DNA from: Pseudaquabacterium pictum
Lineage (GTDB): Bacteria > Pseudomonadota > Gammaproteobacteria > Burkholderiales > Burkholderiaceae_C
Direction: 5' to 3'
Assembly: GCF_005403045.1 (NCBI RefSeq)
Contig: NZ_BJCL01000001.1
Span: 806,001 to 870,000, forward strand
DNA length: 64,000 bases
A model generated the notes under the pieces. It was given only the letters and a program-made list of their open reading frames with translations, ran no database searches and was not told where the DNA came from. This document shows, piece after piece, positions 17,251 to 26,599 of this stretch. Made by a program: the position numbers and the translations under genes. Positions within the stretch are counted from its first letter, which is position 1. Every line of letters begins with the position of its first letter.

Positions 17251-17271
17251 GTAAGCCGAACCATAGTTCAG
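17251..17271. promoter_or_regulatory. Candidate TetR operator 2 upstream of the DUF1329 operon
   Basis: GTAAGCCGAAC followed by CATAGTTCAG repeats the element at 16401-16421, keeping GTAA, CCGAAC and TTC with the same spacing. It sits 86 bases before the DUF1329 start codon, in a 224-base gap that otherwise holds no gene. The gap also has a TTTTTGCTG stretch at about 17229. Confidence 0.55.
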
Positions 17272-17356
17272 TTTCAGACGACGCCATCCGCTTGCAACCG
17301 CTGTTCCAGCGGTCGCGGACCGCCCACCGGATTTCCGCCACCAGGAGCCCTTCCAC

Positions 17357-18760
17357 ATGCCCCGCATCCTCTCGACCCGCTTGTCGCTGCGACCCGCCGC
17401 GCTGGCGATCGCCAGTCTCGTGTCCGGTCTGGCCAGCCTGCCGCTGCAGGCCCAGAACGCCGAGGACCTCACCACCCGCCTGACGCCAGTGGGTGGCGAA
17501 CGCGCCGCCAACAAGGACGGCAGCATCCCCGCCTGGCAGCCCGAGAAGCAGGATCTGCCGGGCTGGTCCTGGGGCAAGCCGCGACTGGAGAGCTGGAAGC
17601 ACAAGGCCGACAAGCCGCTCTACAGCATCGATGCCAGCAACGTCGACCAATACGCCAGCCGCCTGTCGCCCGGTCAGATCGCCCTGATCAAGCAGACCAA
17701 GGGCTACCGGATGGACGTGTACCCCACCCGCCGCAGCTGCAACGTGCCCGACTTCGTGGCCGAGAACACCCGCAAGAACCTGGGTGTGGCCAAGCTGGCC
17801 GCCAACGGCTGGGCGCTGCAGGACGCGGTGGTGCCCAGCGTGCTGTTCCCGATGCCGGCCAACGGCACCGAGGCGATGTGGAACATGGCCATGCGCTACC
17901 GCGGCGTGGCCACCGAGTTCAAGAACTCCGCCACGCTGGTCTCGCCGCGCAAGGGCAGCACCGACTGGATCAGCTACCGCTATGACCAGACGATCTTCCT
18001 GCCCTGGGCCGCCAAGGGCGCGCGCAAGCTCAGCGACACCGGCACCAACCGCTCGCACACCACCTTCGGCTATGTGTCGCCGCCCGCCCTGGCCGGCCAG
18101 GCCGGCGTGATCAGCGACTTCATCGACCAGGCTGGCACGGAAGCCCACTACTACTTCCCGGGCCAGCGCCGCGTGCGGCGCCTGCCCAGCTACGCCTACG
18201 ACGCGCCGCAGCTGGGCTTCGAGAACCAGTATGCGATGGACGAGGTGCAGGTCTTCCAGGGTGCGCTGGACCGCTTCGACTGGAAGCTGGCCGGCAAGAA
18301 GGAACTGCTGGTGCCCTACAACGCATTCGGGGCCTTTGACTTCGCCGGGAACATGATGGAGATCGCCCAGAACGACTTCATCAACCCGAAGAACCGCCGC
18401 TATGAACTGCACCGCGTCTGGGTGATCGAGGCCACGGTGAAGGCCGGTGTGCGCCATCTCGCCCCCAAGCGCACGTTCTACCTCGACGAGGACAGCTGGA
18501 ACGCGGTACTGGCCGAGGACCACGACGGCCAGGGCAAGCTGTGGAAGGTGCGTGAGGGCTACCTGATCCCGGTGTTCGAACTGGGCAGCTGCGATGTGGT
18601 GGCCTTCTCCCAATACAACCTGACCGACGGCCGCTACCTGTTCGACTTCCACGCCGCAGGCACTGGCACCGATGTGCGCTGGTTCCCCGAACCGGTGGGC
18701 CCGAAGATGAAGTCCAACTTCTACACGGCCGAGAACCTGCGCGCGGTGAGCGAGCGCTGA
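17357..18760 (+). CDS. DUF1329-family exported protein
   Basis: This 467-residue protein has an N-terminal signal peptide (basic start, then ASLVSGLASLPLQA before residue 33) and matches the DUF1329 family. That family resembles LolA/LolB-like outer-membrane lipid-handling folds. Its biochemical role is unknown, but it regularly occurs with DUF1302, an RND transporter and a Ycf48-like protein near genes for steroid, terpenoid or other hydrophobic-compound breakdown. Exactly that set follows here. AGGAG precedes the ATG. A TetR-like operator lies upstream. The protein probably acts in the periplasm or at the outer membrane. Confidence 0.82.
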   Translation: MPRILSTRLSLRPAALAIASLVSGLASLPLQAQNAEDLTTRLTPVGGERAANKDGSIPAWQPEKQDLPGWSWGKPRLESWKHKADKPLYSIDASNVDQYASRLSPGQIALIKQTKGYRMDVYPTRRSCNVPDFVAENTRKNLGVAKLAANGWALQDAVVPSVLFPMPANGTEAMWNMAMRYRGVATEFKNSATLVSPRKGSTDWISYRYDQTIFLPWAAKGARKLSDTGTNRSHTTFGYVSPPALAGQAGVISDFIDQAGTEAHYYFPGQRRVRRLPSYAYDAPQLGFENQYAMDEVQVFQGALDRFDWKLAGKKELLVPYNAFGAFDFAGNMMEIAQNDFINPKNRRYELHRVWVIEATVKAGVRHLAPKRTFYLDEDSWNAVLAEDHDGQGKLWKVREGYLIPVFELGSCDVVAFSQYNLTDGRYLFDFHAAGTGTDVRWFPEPVGPKMKSNFYTAENLRAVSER

Positions 18761-18786
18761 GCACAACCACGACCCAGGAGCCCTCC

Positions 18787-20478
18787 ATGACCACCCATCG
18801 CCTTTCGCTGCGCGGCCTGCGCCGGCAGCCCCTGACCCGCCTGGCCAGCGCCACGCTGCTGGTGTGCGCCAGCAGCAGCCATGCCCTGAGCTTCTCCAAC
18901 GAATTGGTCTCCGGCAACTTCGACTCCAACATCAGCGTCGGCTTCGGCATGCGCACGCTCAGCCCCAGCCCGGCGCTGATCCTCAGCGGCAACACCGGCG
19001 GGCCGGCCGGCATCGCTGCGCCGGTGGCCTCGGGCCTGGGCGACCAGGGCACGCTGAACTACGGCAAGGGCGATCCGTTCACCACCTACCTCAAGGGCAG
19101 CCATGAGCTGCTGATGCAGCTGCCGGGCGATGTGCGCTTCCTCGGCCGGGTGAACTGGATCCGCGACTACAGCGCCACCCGCACCACGGGCTGGCTGAGC
19201 TCCGGCTCGCTGAACCCCGAGGTGCAGCGCGACGGCCTGAGCGACGCGGCCCGCGACGACCTGCGCTTCAAGGCCCGCGTGCTGGACCTGTGGGTCAGCA
19301 AGAGCTTTGCCATCGGCGACCAGCAGGCGCGCCTGCGCGTGGGCAACCAGGTCATCAACTGGGGCGAGAGCGTGATCACCCCTGGCGGCATCAATGCCAC
19401 CAACCCGGTGGACGCCATGCGCCTGTCGCAGCCCGGCACCCAGCTGAAGGAAGGCATCCTGCCGACGCCGACCATCAGCCTGGCCGGTGGCCTGGCCGAT
19501 GGGCTGAATGCCGAGGTCTACCTGCAAACCCGCTGGCGGTCCACCTACCTGCCGCCCACCGGCAGCTACTGGTCGGTGGTCAACGGCCTGGGTAAGGGCG
19601 CTGCCGCCTATGGCCTGAGCGAAGGCAAGGCCCGCAACAGCGGCCAATGGGGCGCGGCGCTGCGCTGGAAGCCCAAGGACACGTCGCTGGACCTGGGTGC
19701 CTATGTGGTGCACTACCACGACAAGTCACCGCAACTGCGCATCGACCAGACCACCTTCGCCGCGTCGTTGGAGTATCCGGAGGACCGCCGCCTGATCGGC
19801 CTGAGCGCCAACCTGCCGGTGGGCGACTGGGCGGTGGGCACCGAGCTGTCGTACCGGTCCAAGGATGCCGTCTTCCTCAACACCAACACCAGTGCCTGTG
19901 CCTCGCAGGGAGGCAACTGCTGGGTGGATGCCCGCAAGCTGCAGTGGCACCTCACCGGGCTGCTGCAGCTGTCGCCTGCCAACGCCGGCGGCCTGATGCG
20001 CGCCCTGGGCGCCAGCAACGGCACCATCCTCACCGAGCTGGTGGTCATCCACTACCCGGGTCTGAAGAAGGCCTATGGGCCGGATGTGATCGCTGCCGGC
20101 GGCTGGGGCTGGGGCAATGCCCAGGGCCCGGTGTATGACCCGGTGGCAGCGGCCATCAACACCGTGGCCGTGGGAACCAAGACCTCATCCGGCCTGAATG
20201 CCGACCTGAGCCTCACCTATGACGGCAGCCTGCTGCCGGGCTGGCAGGTGACGCCGGGCATCTTCATCTCGCGCGCGCTCAGCGGCCGCACGCCGAACAT
20301 CCAGGGCACCTGGATGAAAGGCGCCACCACCGCCAACCTGTATCTGAACTTCACCAAGAACCCGTCGACCTGGCAGTTCGGTCTGAACTACTCGATGTTC
20401 CGTGGCGGCAGCTCGGTGTTCGACCAGGTGCTGCGCGACCGCGACTTCGTCGGCGGCTACGCCACCTTCAACTTCTGA
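18787..20478 (+). CDS. DUF1302-family outer-membrane protein
   Basis: This 563-residue protein has a signal peptide ending near SSSHALSF and a long alternating-hydrophobicity C-terminal region ending in a phenylalanine (GGYATFNF), as in outer-membrane beta barrels. It matches DUF1302, the usual partner of DUF1329. It starts 26 bases after the DUF1329 gene with AGGAG before the ATG. A channel or lipid-export role for hydrophobic substrates is plausible but unproven. Confidence 0.82.
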   Translation: MTTHRLSLRGLRRQPLTRLASATLLVCASSSHALSFSNELVSGNFDSNISVGFGMRTLSPSPALILSGNTGGPAGIAAPVASGLGDQGTLNYGKGDPFTTYLKGSHELLMQLPGDVRFLGRVNWIRDYSATRTTGWLSSGSLNPEVQRDGLSDAARDDLRFKARVLDLWVSKSFAIGDQQARLRVGNQVINWGESVITPGGINATNPVDAMRLSQPGTQLKEGILPTPTISLAGGLADGLNAEVYLQTRWRSTYLPPTGSYWSVVNGLGKGAAAYGLSEGKARNSGQWGAALRWKPKDTSLDLGAYVVHYHDKSPQLRIDQTTFAASLEYPEDRRLIGLSANLPVGDWAVGTELSYRSKDAVFLNTNTSACASQGGNCWVDARKLQWHLTGLLQLSPANAGGLMRALGASNGTILTELVVIHYPGLKKAYGPDVIAAGGWGWGNAQGPVYDPVAAAINTVAVGTKTSSGLNADLSLTYDGSLLPGWQVTPGIFISRALSGRTPNIQGTWMKGATTANLYLNFTKNPSTWQFGLNYSMFRGGSSVFDQVLRDRDFVGGYATFNF

Positions 20479-20488
20479 GGTTCCGGGC

Positions 20489-22849
20489 ATGCTGGATCGG
20501 GTGGTTCGCGCCCTGGAGCGCTTCTTCTTCACCTACCGCCGCCTGACGCTGGCGGCCTTCGCGGCGTTCACCGCCGTGATGGCGGTCTTCGCGCTGCAGC
20601 TGCGCATGGAGGCGGGCTTCGAGAAGCAGATGCCCATCGGCCACCCGTACATGGACACGGTCAAGCGCCACGCGCCTGACCTGTTCGGCGCCAACCGCCT
20701 GACGGTGGTGGTGCAGGCCCGGCAAGGCGACATCTGGACCACCGCCGGCCTGACCCGGCTGCTGCAGGTGACCGAGGCGGTGCAGTACCTGCCCAACATC
20801 GACCGGGTGGGCGTGCAATCGCTGTGGACGCCCAACAGCTTCGTCAACGAGATCACCGAGGAAGGCTTCCGGGCCGAATCGGTGATCGCCGCGACGGTGA
20901 CGCCGGCCTCGCTGACGCCCGAGGTCATCGCGCAGATCCAGCGCTCCACCAGCGCCGGCGGGCATGTGGGCTCGCTGGTCTCGCGGGACCAGCGCTCGGC
21001 CATGGTCACCGCCGAGATCCTGGAGGTGGGCGCCGACGGCCGGCGCATCGACTACTTGGACTACAACCGCCTGCTGGAAGCGCAGCTGCGCAGCAAGTTC
21101 GAGGATGCCGACTTCGAGATCCAGATCATCGGCTTCGCCAAGCAGACTGGCGACATCGCCGACGGCGCCGCCGGCGTGCTGGAGTTCTGCGCCATCGCGC
21201 TGGTGCTGACCGCCCTGGCGGTGTACTGGTACTGCCGCTCCTGGCGCCTGATGCTGCTGCCCATCGTGTGCTCGCTCACCTCGCTGGTCTGGCAGTTCGG
21301 TGCGCTGCGGCTGCTGGGCTACGGGCTGGATCCGCTGGGCGTGCTGGTGCCCTTTCTGGTGTTTGCCATCGGCGTGTCGCACGGCGTGCAGCAGATCAAC
21401 ACCATCGTCGGCGGCCTGGCCCGCGGGCAGGACAGCATCAGCGCCGCGCGCGAGAGCTTCAGCGGGCTGTTCGTGCCGGGCGTGCTGGCCCTGGCCATCG
21501 CCCTGGTGTCCTTCATCACCCTGCTGCTGATTCCGATCCCGATGATCCGCGAGCTGGCCGTGACGGCCGCGCTGGGCGTGGGCTTCAAGGTGGCCACCAA
21601 CCTGGTGATGCTGCCGGTGGCTGCCTCGTACTGCCACTTCCCGGCCGACTATGGCCGCCGCGCCGTGGCCCTGCAGCAGCGCCGCGCGCAGTGGCTGGCG
21701 CCGCTGGCGCGCATCGCCGTCGGCCGCAACGCGGTGATCGTGAGCCTGCTGACGGTGGGTGTGCTGGCGGCGGCGGCCTGGTTCAGCCGAGACCGCGTGG
21801 TCGGCAGCGTGCAGCCCGGCGCGCCCGAGCTGCGCGCCGATGCCCGCTTCAACCGCGATGCGGTGGCGGTCGTCCAGGGCTTCGACATGGGCCTGGACTG
21901 GCTGAGCCTGGTCTTCGAAGCACCGCCCGGTTCCTGCGGGTCGGCGGCGCTGGCCGATCAGGTGGACCGCGCCACCGTGGCCCTGCGTGATGTGCCCGGG
22001 GTGGTGTCGGCGCTGTCGTATGCCAGCATGCTGCGCACCTACAACGAGGGCTACAACGAAGGCCATCCGAAGATGGGCACGGTGCCGTTGGACAGTGCCA
22101 ACCTCGCCGGCCTGGCCACCGAAATCGGCCGCATCCGTGGCTTCGTCAACAAGGACTGCAGCATGGCGGCGCTGCACCTGTACCTGACGGACCACAAGGC
22201 CGAGACCCTGCAGCGGGTGCTGGACGCTGCGCGCGGCTTCGCGGCCACCGCGCCGGTACCGGGCGTCACGCTGCGCCTGGCCGCTGGCAACGCCGGCGTG
22301 CAGGCGGCGATCAACGAGACCGTGCAGCGTACCGAGCTGCCGATGCTGCTGTACGTGTACGGCGCCATCGCGCTGTTCGTGCTGGCGGCCTTCCGCGACT
22401 GGCGCGCCGTGCTCAGCTGCTGCCTGCCGCTGACGGTGGGCACCTTCGTCGGCTACTGGTTCATGAAGGCGCAGGACATCGGCCTGACCGTGGCCACGCT
22501 GCCGGTGATGGTGCTGGCCGCCGGCATCGGCGTGGACTACGCGCTCTACATCTACAGCCGGCTGCAGCAGCACCTGGCGCGCGGCCAGGCCATGCAGGCG
22601 GCGCTGGAGGCGGCAATCCGCGAGGTCGGCATGGCCACCATCTTCACCGCCATCACCCTGGCCATCGGCGTGGCCACCTGGGCCTTCTCGCCGCTGAAGT
22701 TCCAGGCCGACATGGGCAAGCTGCTGGCCTTCATGTTCCTGGCCAACCTGGTGACGGCCCTGGTCTCGCTGCCGGCGCTCGCCGCCCTGCTGGAACGCTG
22801 GTTCCCGCGCCGCGGCCCGGTGCGCAGCAGCGGTGTCTTCGCCCACTGA
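20489..22849 (+). CDS. RND-superfamily (MMPL/HAE3-type) transporter
   Basis: This 786-residue inner-membrane protein has one N-terminal membrane segment, a large periplasmic loop, a block of five hydrophobic segments, then the same arrangement repeated. The repeats are typical of short RND proteins of the MMPL/HAE3 group, which move lipids, sterols or hopanoids without a separate adaptor gene. The ATG at 20489, ten bases after the DUF1302 stop with GAGG before it, is preferred to an upstream in-frame start that overlaps DUF1302. In this array it likely exchanges a hydrophobic compound with the outer-membrane DUF1329/DUF1302 pair. Confidence 0.82.
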   Translation: MLDRVVRALERFFFTYRRLTLAAFAAFTAVMAVFALQLRMEAGFEKQMPIGHPYMDTVKRHAPDLFGANRLTVVVQARQGDIWTTAGLTRLLQVTEAVQYLPNIDRVGVQSLWTPNSFVNEITEEGFRAESVIAATVTPASLTPEVIAQIQRSTSAGGHVGSLVSRDQRSAMVTAEILEVGADGRRIDYLDYNRLLEAQLRSKFEDADFEIQIIGFAKQTGDIADGAAGVLEFCAIALVLTALAVYWYCRSWRLMLLPIVCSLTSLVWQFGALRLLGYGLDPLGVLVPFLVFAIGVSHGVQQINTIVGGLARGQDSISAARESFSGLFVPGVLALAIALVSFITLLLIPIPMIRELAVTAALGVGFKVATNLVMLPVAASYCHFPADYGRRAVALQQRRAQWLAPLARIAVGRNAVIVSLLTVGVLAAAAWFSRDRVVGSVQPGAPELRADARFNRDAVAVVQGFDMGLDWLSLVFEAPPGSCGSAALADQVDRATVALRDVPGVVSALSYASMLRTYNEGYNEGHPKMGTVPLDSANLAGLATEIGRIRGFVNKDCSMAALHLYLTDHKAETLQRVLDAARGFAATAPVPGVTLRLAAGNAGVQAAINETVQRTELPMLLYVYGAIALFVLAAFRDWRAVLSCCLPLTVGTFVGYWFMKAQDIGLTVATLPVMVLAAGIGVDYALYIYSRLQQHLARGQAMQAALEAAIREVGMATIFTAITLAIGVATWAFSPLKFQADMGKLLAFMFLANLVTALVSLPALAALLERWFPRRGPVRSSGVFAH

Positions 22850-22860
22850 GGTCCTTCGCG

Positions 22861-23856
22861 ATGCAGCCCATGCCCTGCCCCTCCATCATCGCCACGGCGG
22901 TGCTCGCCCTCTCGCTGGCCGCCGCCGGCAGCGCCGGGGCGGCCGATGCACCTGCCGCCGTGGCCGACCTGCGCATCCGCGCAGCCGAACAGCGCCCCGG
23001 TGCTGCCAACGCCAGCCTGCTGGCGGCTGCGCATGCCGGAAAGCGGCTGGTGGCCGTCGGCGAGCGCGGCACCGTGCTGCTGTCCGACGACGGCGGTGCC
23101 AGCCTGCGCCAGGCCGGCCAGGTGCCGGTGGCGGCCCAGCTCACCGCGGTGGATTTCGCCGATGACCGCCGCGGCTGGGCAGTGGGCCACTGGGGCGCCA
23201 TCCTGCGCACCGACGATGGCGGCAACACCTGGACCCTGCAGCGCAGCGATCTGCAGCAGGACCAACCCCTGCTGGCCGTCAAGGCCCTGGACGCCCAGCG
23301 CGCGGTGGCTGTGGGGCTGTGGTCGCTGGTGCTGGTCACCCAGGACGGCGGGCAGACCTGGCGGACCGTCACCCTGCCGGTGCAGCCCGGTGCCCGCAAG
23401 GCCGACCTGAACCTCTACAGCCTGTTCGCCGGCCCGGCCGGCGCCCTCTATGCCACTGCAGAACAAGGCAAGCTGCTGCGCTCCACCGACGGCGGCCTGG
23501 CCTGGCAGACGCTGGACACCGGCTACCGCGGCTCGCTGTGGGCCGGGCTGGCGCTGCGTGACGGGTCCTTGCTGGTGGGCGGGCTGCGCGGCACGCTGCT
23601 GCGCAGCACCAACGCCGGCGACAGTTGGCAGCCGGTGGCGACCGGCCAGACCAGCTCCATCACCGGCCTGGCGCAGGGGCCGGACGGCAGCATCACCGCA
23701 TCGGCGCTCGACGGTCTGGTGCTGACCAGCCGCGATGGCCAGGCCTTCCAGGCCCGCCGCAGTGCCGACCGCCTGAGCCACACCGGCGTGCTGGTCAATC
23801 CGCAGGGCCAGATGGTGCTGACCACGCGCGCGGGCGTACGCAGCGCCCTGCCCTGA
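22861..23856 (+). CDS. Ycf48-like beta-propeller exported protein
   Basis: This 331-residue protein has a signal peptide (ALSLAAAGSAGAADA) followed by repeated BNR/Asp-box-like units: DDGGASL, DDGGNTW, QDGGQTW, TDGGLAW and NAGDSW. They predict a seven-bladed propeller like Ycf48. In non-photosynthetic bacteria such proteins accompany DUF1329/DUF1302/RND sets. A scaffold or assembly role in the envelope is inferred. It begins 11 bases after the RND gene with GAGG before the ATG. Confidence 0.82.
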   Translation: MQPMPCPSIIATAVLALSLAAAGSAGAADAPAAVADLRIRAAEQRPGAANASLLAAAHAGKRLVAVGERGTVLLSDDGGASLRQAGQVPVAAQLTAVDFADDRRGWAVGHWGAILRTDDGGNTWTLQRSDLQQDQPLLAVKALDAQRAVAVGLWSLVLVTQDGGQTWRTVTLPVQPGARKADLNLYSLFAGPAGALYATAEQGKLLRSTDGGLAWQTLDTGYRGSLWAGLALRDGSLLVGGLRGTLLRSTNAGDSWQPVATGQTSSITGLAQGPDGSITASALDGLVLTSRDGQAFQARRSADRLSHTGVLVNPQGQMVLTTRAGVRSALP

Positions 23857-23863
23857 CTGGCGC

Positions 23864-24349
23864 ATGGACCCGACCTTCCGCCTCCCGCCTGGCCGGCATG
23901 CTGCCGTGCCCGGCACGCCGCAACTGGCCGCCTGCTTCATGGCCGACGTGATGCTCGACCCCGAGCGCGACCATGGCCTGACGCCCGCGGGGCGCCGGCT
24001 GCATGTGCGCATCGTCGGCGGCCGGGTGTGGGGGCCCGGGTTGCAGGCGCAGGTGCTGCCGGGCGGTGCCGACTGGCAGGTGCTGCGCAACGACGGCATG
24101 CTGGAGCTGGAGGCCATCTACGACCTGCAGGCCGACGACGGCACGCTGATCCATGTGCGCAACCGCGGCCTGTGGACCAGCCCGACCGGCGACTGGCCCG
24201 CCAGCTACGCGATGAGCCAGCCGCGCTTCGAGGCGCCAGAGGGCCCGCACGGCTGGCTCAACCGCTACCAGTTCCTGGCCACGGTCGGCCCCGGGCCGGT
24301 GCCCGCCACCTCGGTGCACCTGCGCTTCTTCCAGGTCCTGCCGGGCTGA
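23864..24349 (+). CDS. DUF3237-family protein
   Basis: This 161-residue soluble protein matches DUF3237, a small beta-barrel family of unknown function often found with degradation genes. Visible family-like features are GRRLHVRIVGGRVWGPGL near residue 45 and the C-terminal YQFLATVGP. It begins 7 bases after the Ycf48-like gene. Nothing in the sequence gives a catalytic mechanism. Confidence 0.75.
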   Translation: MDPTFRLPPGRHAAVPGTPQLAACFMADVMLDPERDHGLTPAGRRLHVRIVGGRVWGPGLQAQVLPGGADWQVLRNDGMLELEAIYDLQADDGTLIHVRNRGLWTSPTGDWPASYAMSQPRFEAPEGPHGWLNRYQFLATVGPGPVPATSVHLRFFQVLPG

Positions 24350-24439
24350 TCGGCGCACAGCGGCCGCGCCACAGGCTTCGGCGGCGGCGTGCAGGCGTGG
24401 GCTATGCTGGCCCGGCCCCAACCCCGATCTGGAGCCTGC

Positions 24440-25195
24440 ATGCAACCCCTGGTCCTGCGCGAGGACACCGACGGCCTCGCCACCCTCACCCTGCACCGCC
24501 CGGAGAAGCTCAACGCGCTGACCGTGGCCCTGTTCGCCGAGCTGCGCGCCCATGTGCAACAGCTGGCCCAGGAGACCGACCGCATCGGCCTGGTGCTGCT
24601 GCGCGGCGCCGGCAAGTGCTTCTCGGCCGGCCATGACCTGGCCGACATCGCCCATGGCGAACACCCGCCGCAGCCGCACTTCCAGGCCGACACCATCGAG
24701 CTGCTGGCCAACCTGCCGCAACCGGTTATCACCGCGGTGCACGGCCACTGCTACACCGGCGCGCTGGAGCTGGCGCTGGCCGGCGACCTGATCGTGGCCG
24801 CCGAATCCGCCAAGTTCGCCGACACCCATGCCCGCTGGGCCCTGGTGCCGGTGTGGGGCATGAGCCAGCGTTTGCCGCGCCGCGTGGGCCTGGCCAAGGC
24901 CCAGGAGATGACCTACACCGCCCGCACCTTCAGCGGCCGCGAGGCCGAGGCCATGGGCCTGGTGAACTGGTGCGTGCCCGATGCCGAGTTCGACGCCGCG
25001 CTGGACCGGACGGCGCGCTCCATCCTGACCAACTCCTGGTTCAGCCTGCGCGCCAACAAGCGCCTGTACCGCGAGACCGAAGGCCTGCCGCTGCGCGCCG
25101 GCCTGTCGCACGAGATCCACCGCAGCGAGGGCCGCGGCCCCGACATGGCCGAGCGCATTGCCGCCTTCATGAACAAGACCAGCAAGCTCGCCTGA
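24440..25195 (+). CDS. Enoyl-CoA hydratase/isomerase-family (crotonase) protein
   Basis: This 251-residue protein has the crotonase fold. CFSAGHDLADI forms the first oxyanion-hole segment and GHCYTGALELALAGDL the second. The usual second acidic residue, in the segment before LVPVWG, is not obvious: the sequence reads THARWALVPVWG. The exact reaction (hydratase, isomerase or thioesterase-like) therefore cannot be assigned. The start at 24440 follows GGAG, about 90 bases after DUF3237, with a TATGCT -10-like box at 24402. It may process a CoA ester made by the pathway. Confidence 0.78.
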   Translation: MQPLVLREDTDGLATLTLHRPEKLNALTVALFAELRAHVQQLAQETDRIGLVLLRGAGKCFSAGHDLADIAHGEHPPQPHFQADTIELLANLPQPVITAVHGHCYTGALELALAGDLIVAAESAKFADTHARWALVPVWGMSQRLPRRVGLAKAQEMTYTARTFSGREAEAMGLVNWCVPDAEFDAALDRTARSILTNSWFSLRANKRLYRETEGLPLRAGLSHEIHRSEGRGPDMAERIAAFMNKTSKLA

Positions 25196-25197
25196 CG

Positions 25198-26454
25198 GTG
25201 CTGGCCGCCGAGCTGCACACCGCCGCGGTGGTGGCGGTGTTCGCCACCGTCTACCTGGGCATGTTCCTCGGCGGCCTGCCGATGCTCAAGCTCGACCGCG
25301 CTGGCGTGGCCCTGCTGGGCGCCATCGCGGTGATCGCCATCACCGGCGAAACGGTGGAGTCCGCCGCCCGCGCGGTCGACCTGCCCACCATCGTGCTGCT
25401 GTTCGCCTTCATGGTGGTATCGGCCCAGCTGCGCATGAGCGGCTTCTATGCCGCGGTGGCGCAGCGGGTGGGCGCGATGCCGCTGTCGCGCACCGGCCTG
25501 CTGGGTGCGCTGATCGCAGTGGCGGCGGCGCTGTCCGCGGTGTTCTCCAACGACGTGGTCTGCCTGGCGATGACGCCGGTAGTGGCCCGGCTGTGCCTGC
25601 AGCGCGGCTTGCCACCGGTGCCCTTCCTGCTGGGGCTGGCCTGCGCCGCCAACATCGGCTCGGCCGCCACGCTGATCGGCAACCCGCAGAACATGCTGAT
25701 CGGCTCGGTGCTGCAGCTGCCCTTCAGCGGCTACCTGCGGCTGGCGCTGCCGCCGGTGCTGGCCAGCCTGGTGCTGCTGTGGGCCTGGCTGGCCTGGGGG
25801 CCGGGGGCGCGTGGTGACAGCGTCGCCGGTGCCCCCGGCCCGGCGACCGCACCCGCGGCCGACCCGCCGCTGGACCGTTGGCAGACCACCAAGGGCCTGG
25901 CCGTGGCCGGCGCGCTGGTGGCCGTGTTCCTGGCCACCGACTGGCCGCGCGACGTGGCCGCGCTGGTGGGCGCGGCGGTGCTGCTGCTCAGCCGCCGGCT
26001 GCACTCGGGCCAGGTGATGGGCGATGTCGACTGGCTGCTGCTGCTGCTGTTCATCGGCCTGTTCGTGGTCAATGATGCCTTCGCCGCCACCGGCCTGGCC
26101 GGCCAGGCGGTGGCCTGGCTGGCCGGCCACGGCGTGCAGCTGGCCGAACCTGGCCCGCTGCTGGTGGTGGGCGTGGCGCTGTCCAACCTGGTCAGCAACG
26201 TGCCGGCGGTGATGCTGCTGCTGCCCCACCTGCAGGGCGATGGCGGCACGCAGGCCGGCGTGATGCTGGCGCTGGTCAGCACCTTCGCCGGCAACCTGCT
26301 GCTGGTGGGCTCGATCGCCAACCTGATCGTCGCCGACCTGGCCCGCCAGGCCGGCATCACCCTCGACTGGCGCCGCCATGCCGCCACCGGCGTGCCGGTC
26401 ACCCTGGGCAGCCTGGTGCTGCTGTGGTCCTGGATGGCCTGGAACGTCCGCTGA
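25198..26454 (+). CDS. ArsB/NhaD-type ion transporter
   Basis: This 418-residue protein has about eleven hydrophobic segments and the duplicated motifs of the ion transporter superfamily: SNDVVCLAMTPVV with AANIGSAATLIGNPQN in the first half, and SNLVSNVPAVMLLLP in the second. These are shared by arsenite permease ArsB, NhaD and related anion carriers. The frame continues upstream through the crotonase gene, so the GTG at 25198, two bases after that stop codon, is the likely start; the first ATG is at 25261. There are no ars genes nearby, so an organic anion or Na+/H+ role is as likely as arsenite. Confidence 0.72.
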   Translation: MLAAELHTAAVVAVFATVYLGMFLGGLPMLKLDRAGVALLGAIAVIAITGETVESAARAVDLPTIVLLFAFMVVSAQLRMSGFYAAVAQRVGAMPLSRTGLLGALIAVAAALSAVFSNDVVCLAMTPVVARLCLQRGLPPVPFLLGLACAANIGSAATLIGNPQNMLIGSVLQLPFSGYLRLALPPVLASLVLLWAWLAWGPGARGDSVAGAPGPATAPAADPPLDRWQTTKGLAVAGALVAVFLATDWPRDVAALVGAAVLLLSRRLHSGQVMGDVDWLLLLLFIGLFVVNDAFAATGLAGQAVAWLAGHGVQLAEPGPLLVVGVALSNLVSNVPAVMLLLPHLQGDGGTQAGVMLALVSTFAGNLLLVGSIANLIVADLARQAGITLDWRRHAATGVPVTLGSLVLLWSWMAWNVR

Positions 26455-26599
26455 GGGCGCCAGCGCAGTCGTCCAGGCGACAACCCGGCACCGCCGGCAC
26501 ACCGGACAAACACCGGCCTGCGGCTGCAGCGGCGCGGCGCAGAATCATCGGATCGCCGCCGGCATCAGGCTGGTCGGCCCTGCCCACTGGAGCATCCCG

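Noticed and set aside
20468-22846. Minus-strand frame of 792 codons opposite the RND gene
   Set aside because: Antisense shadow without a ribosome binding site or motifs; the plus-strand gene has full RND features.
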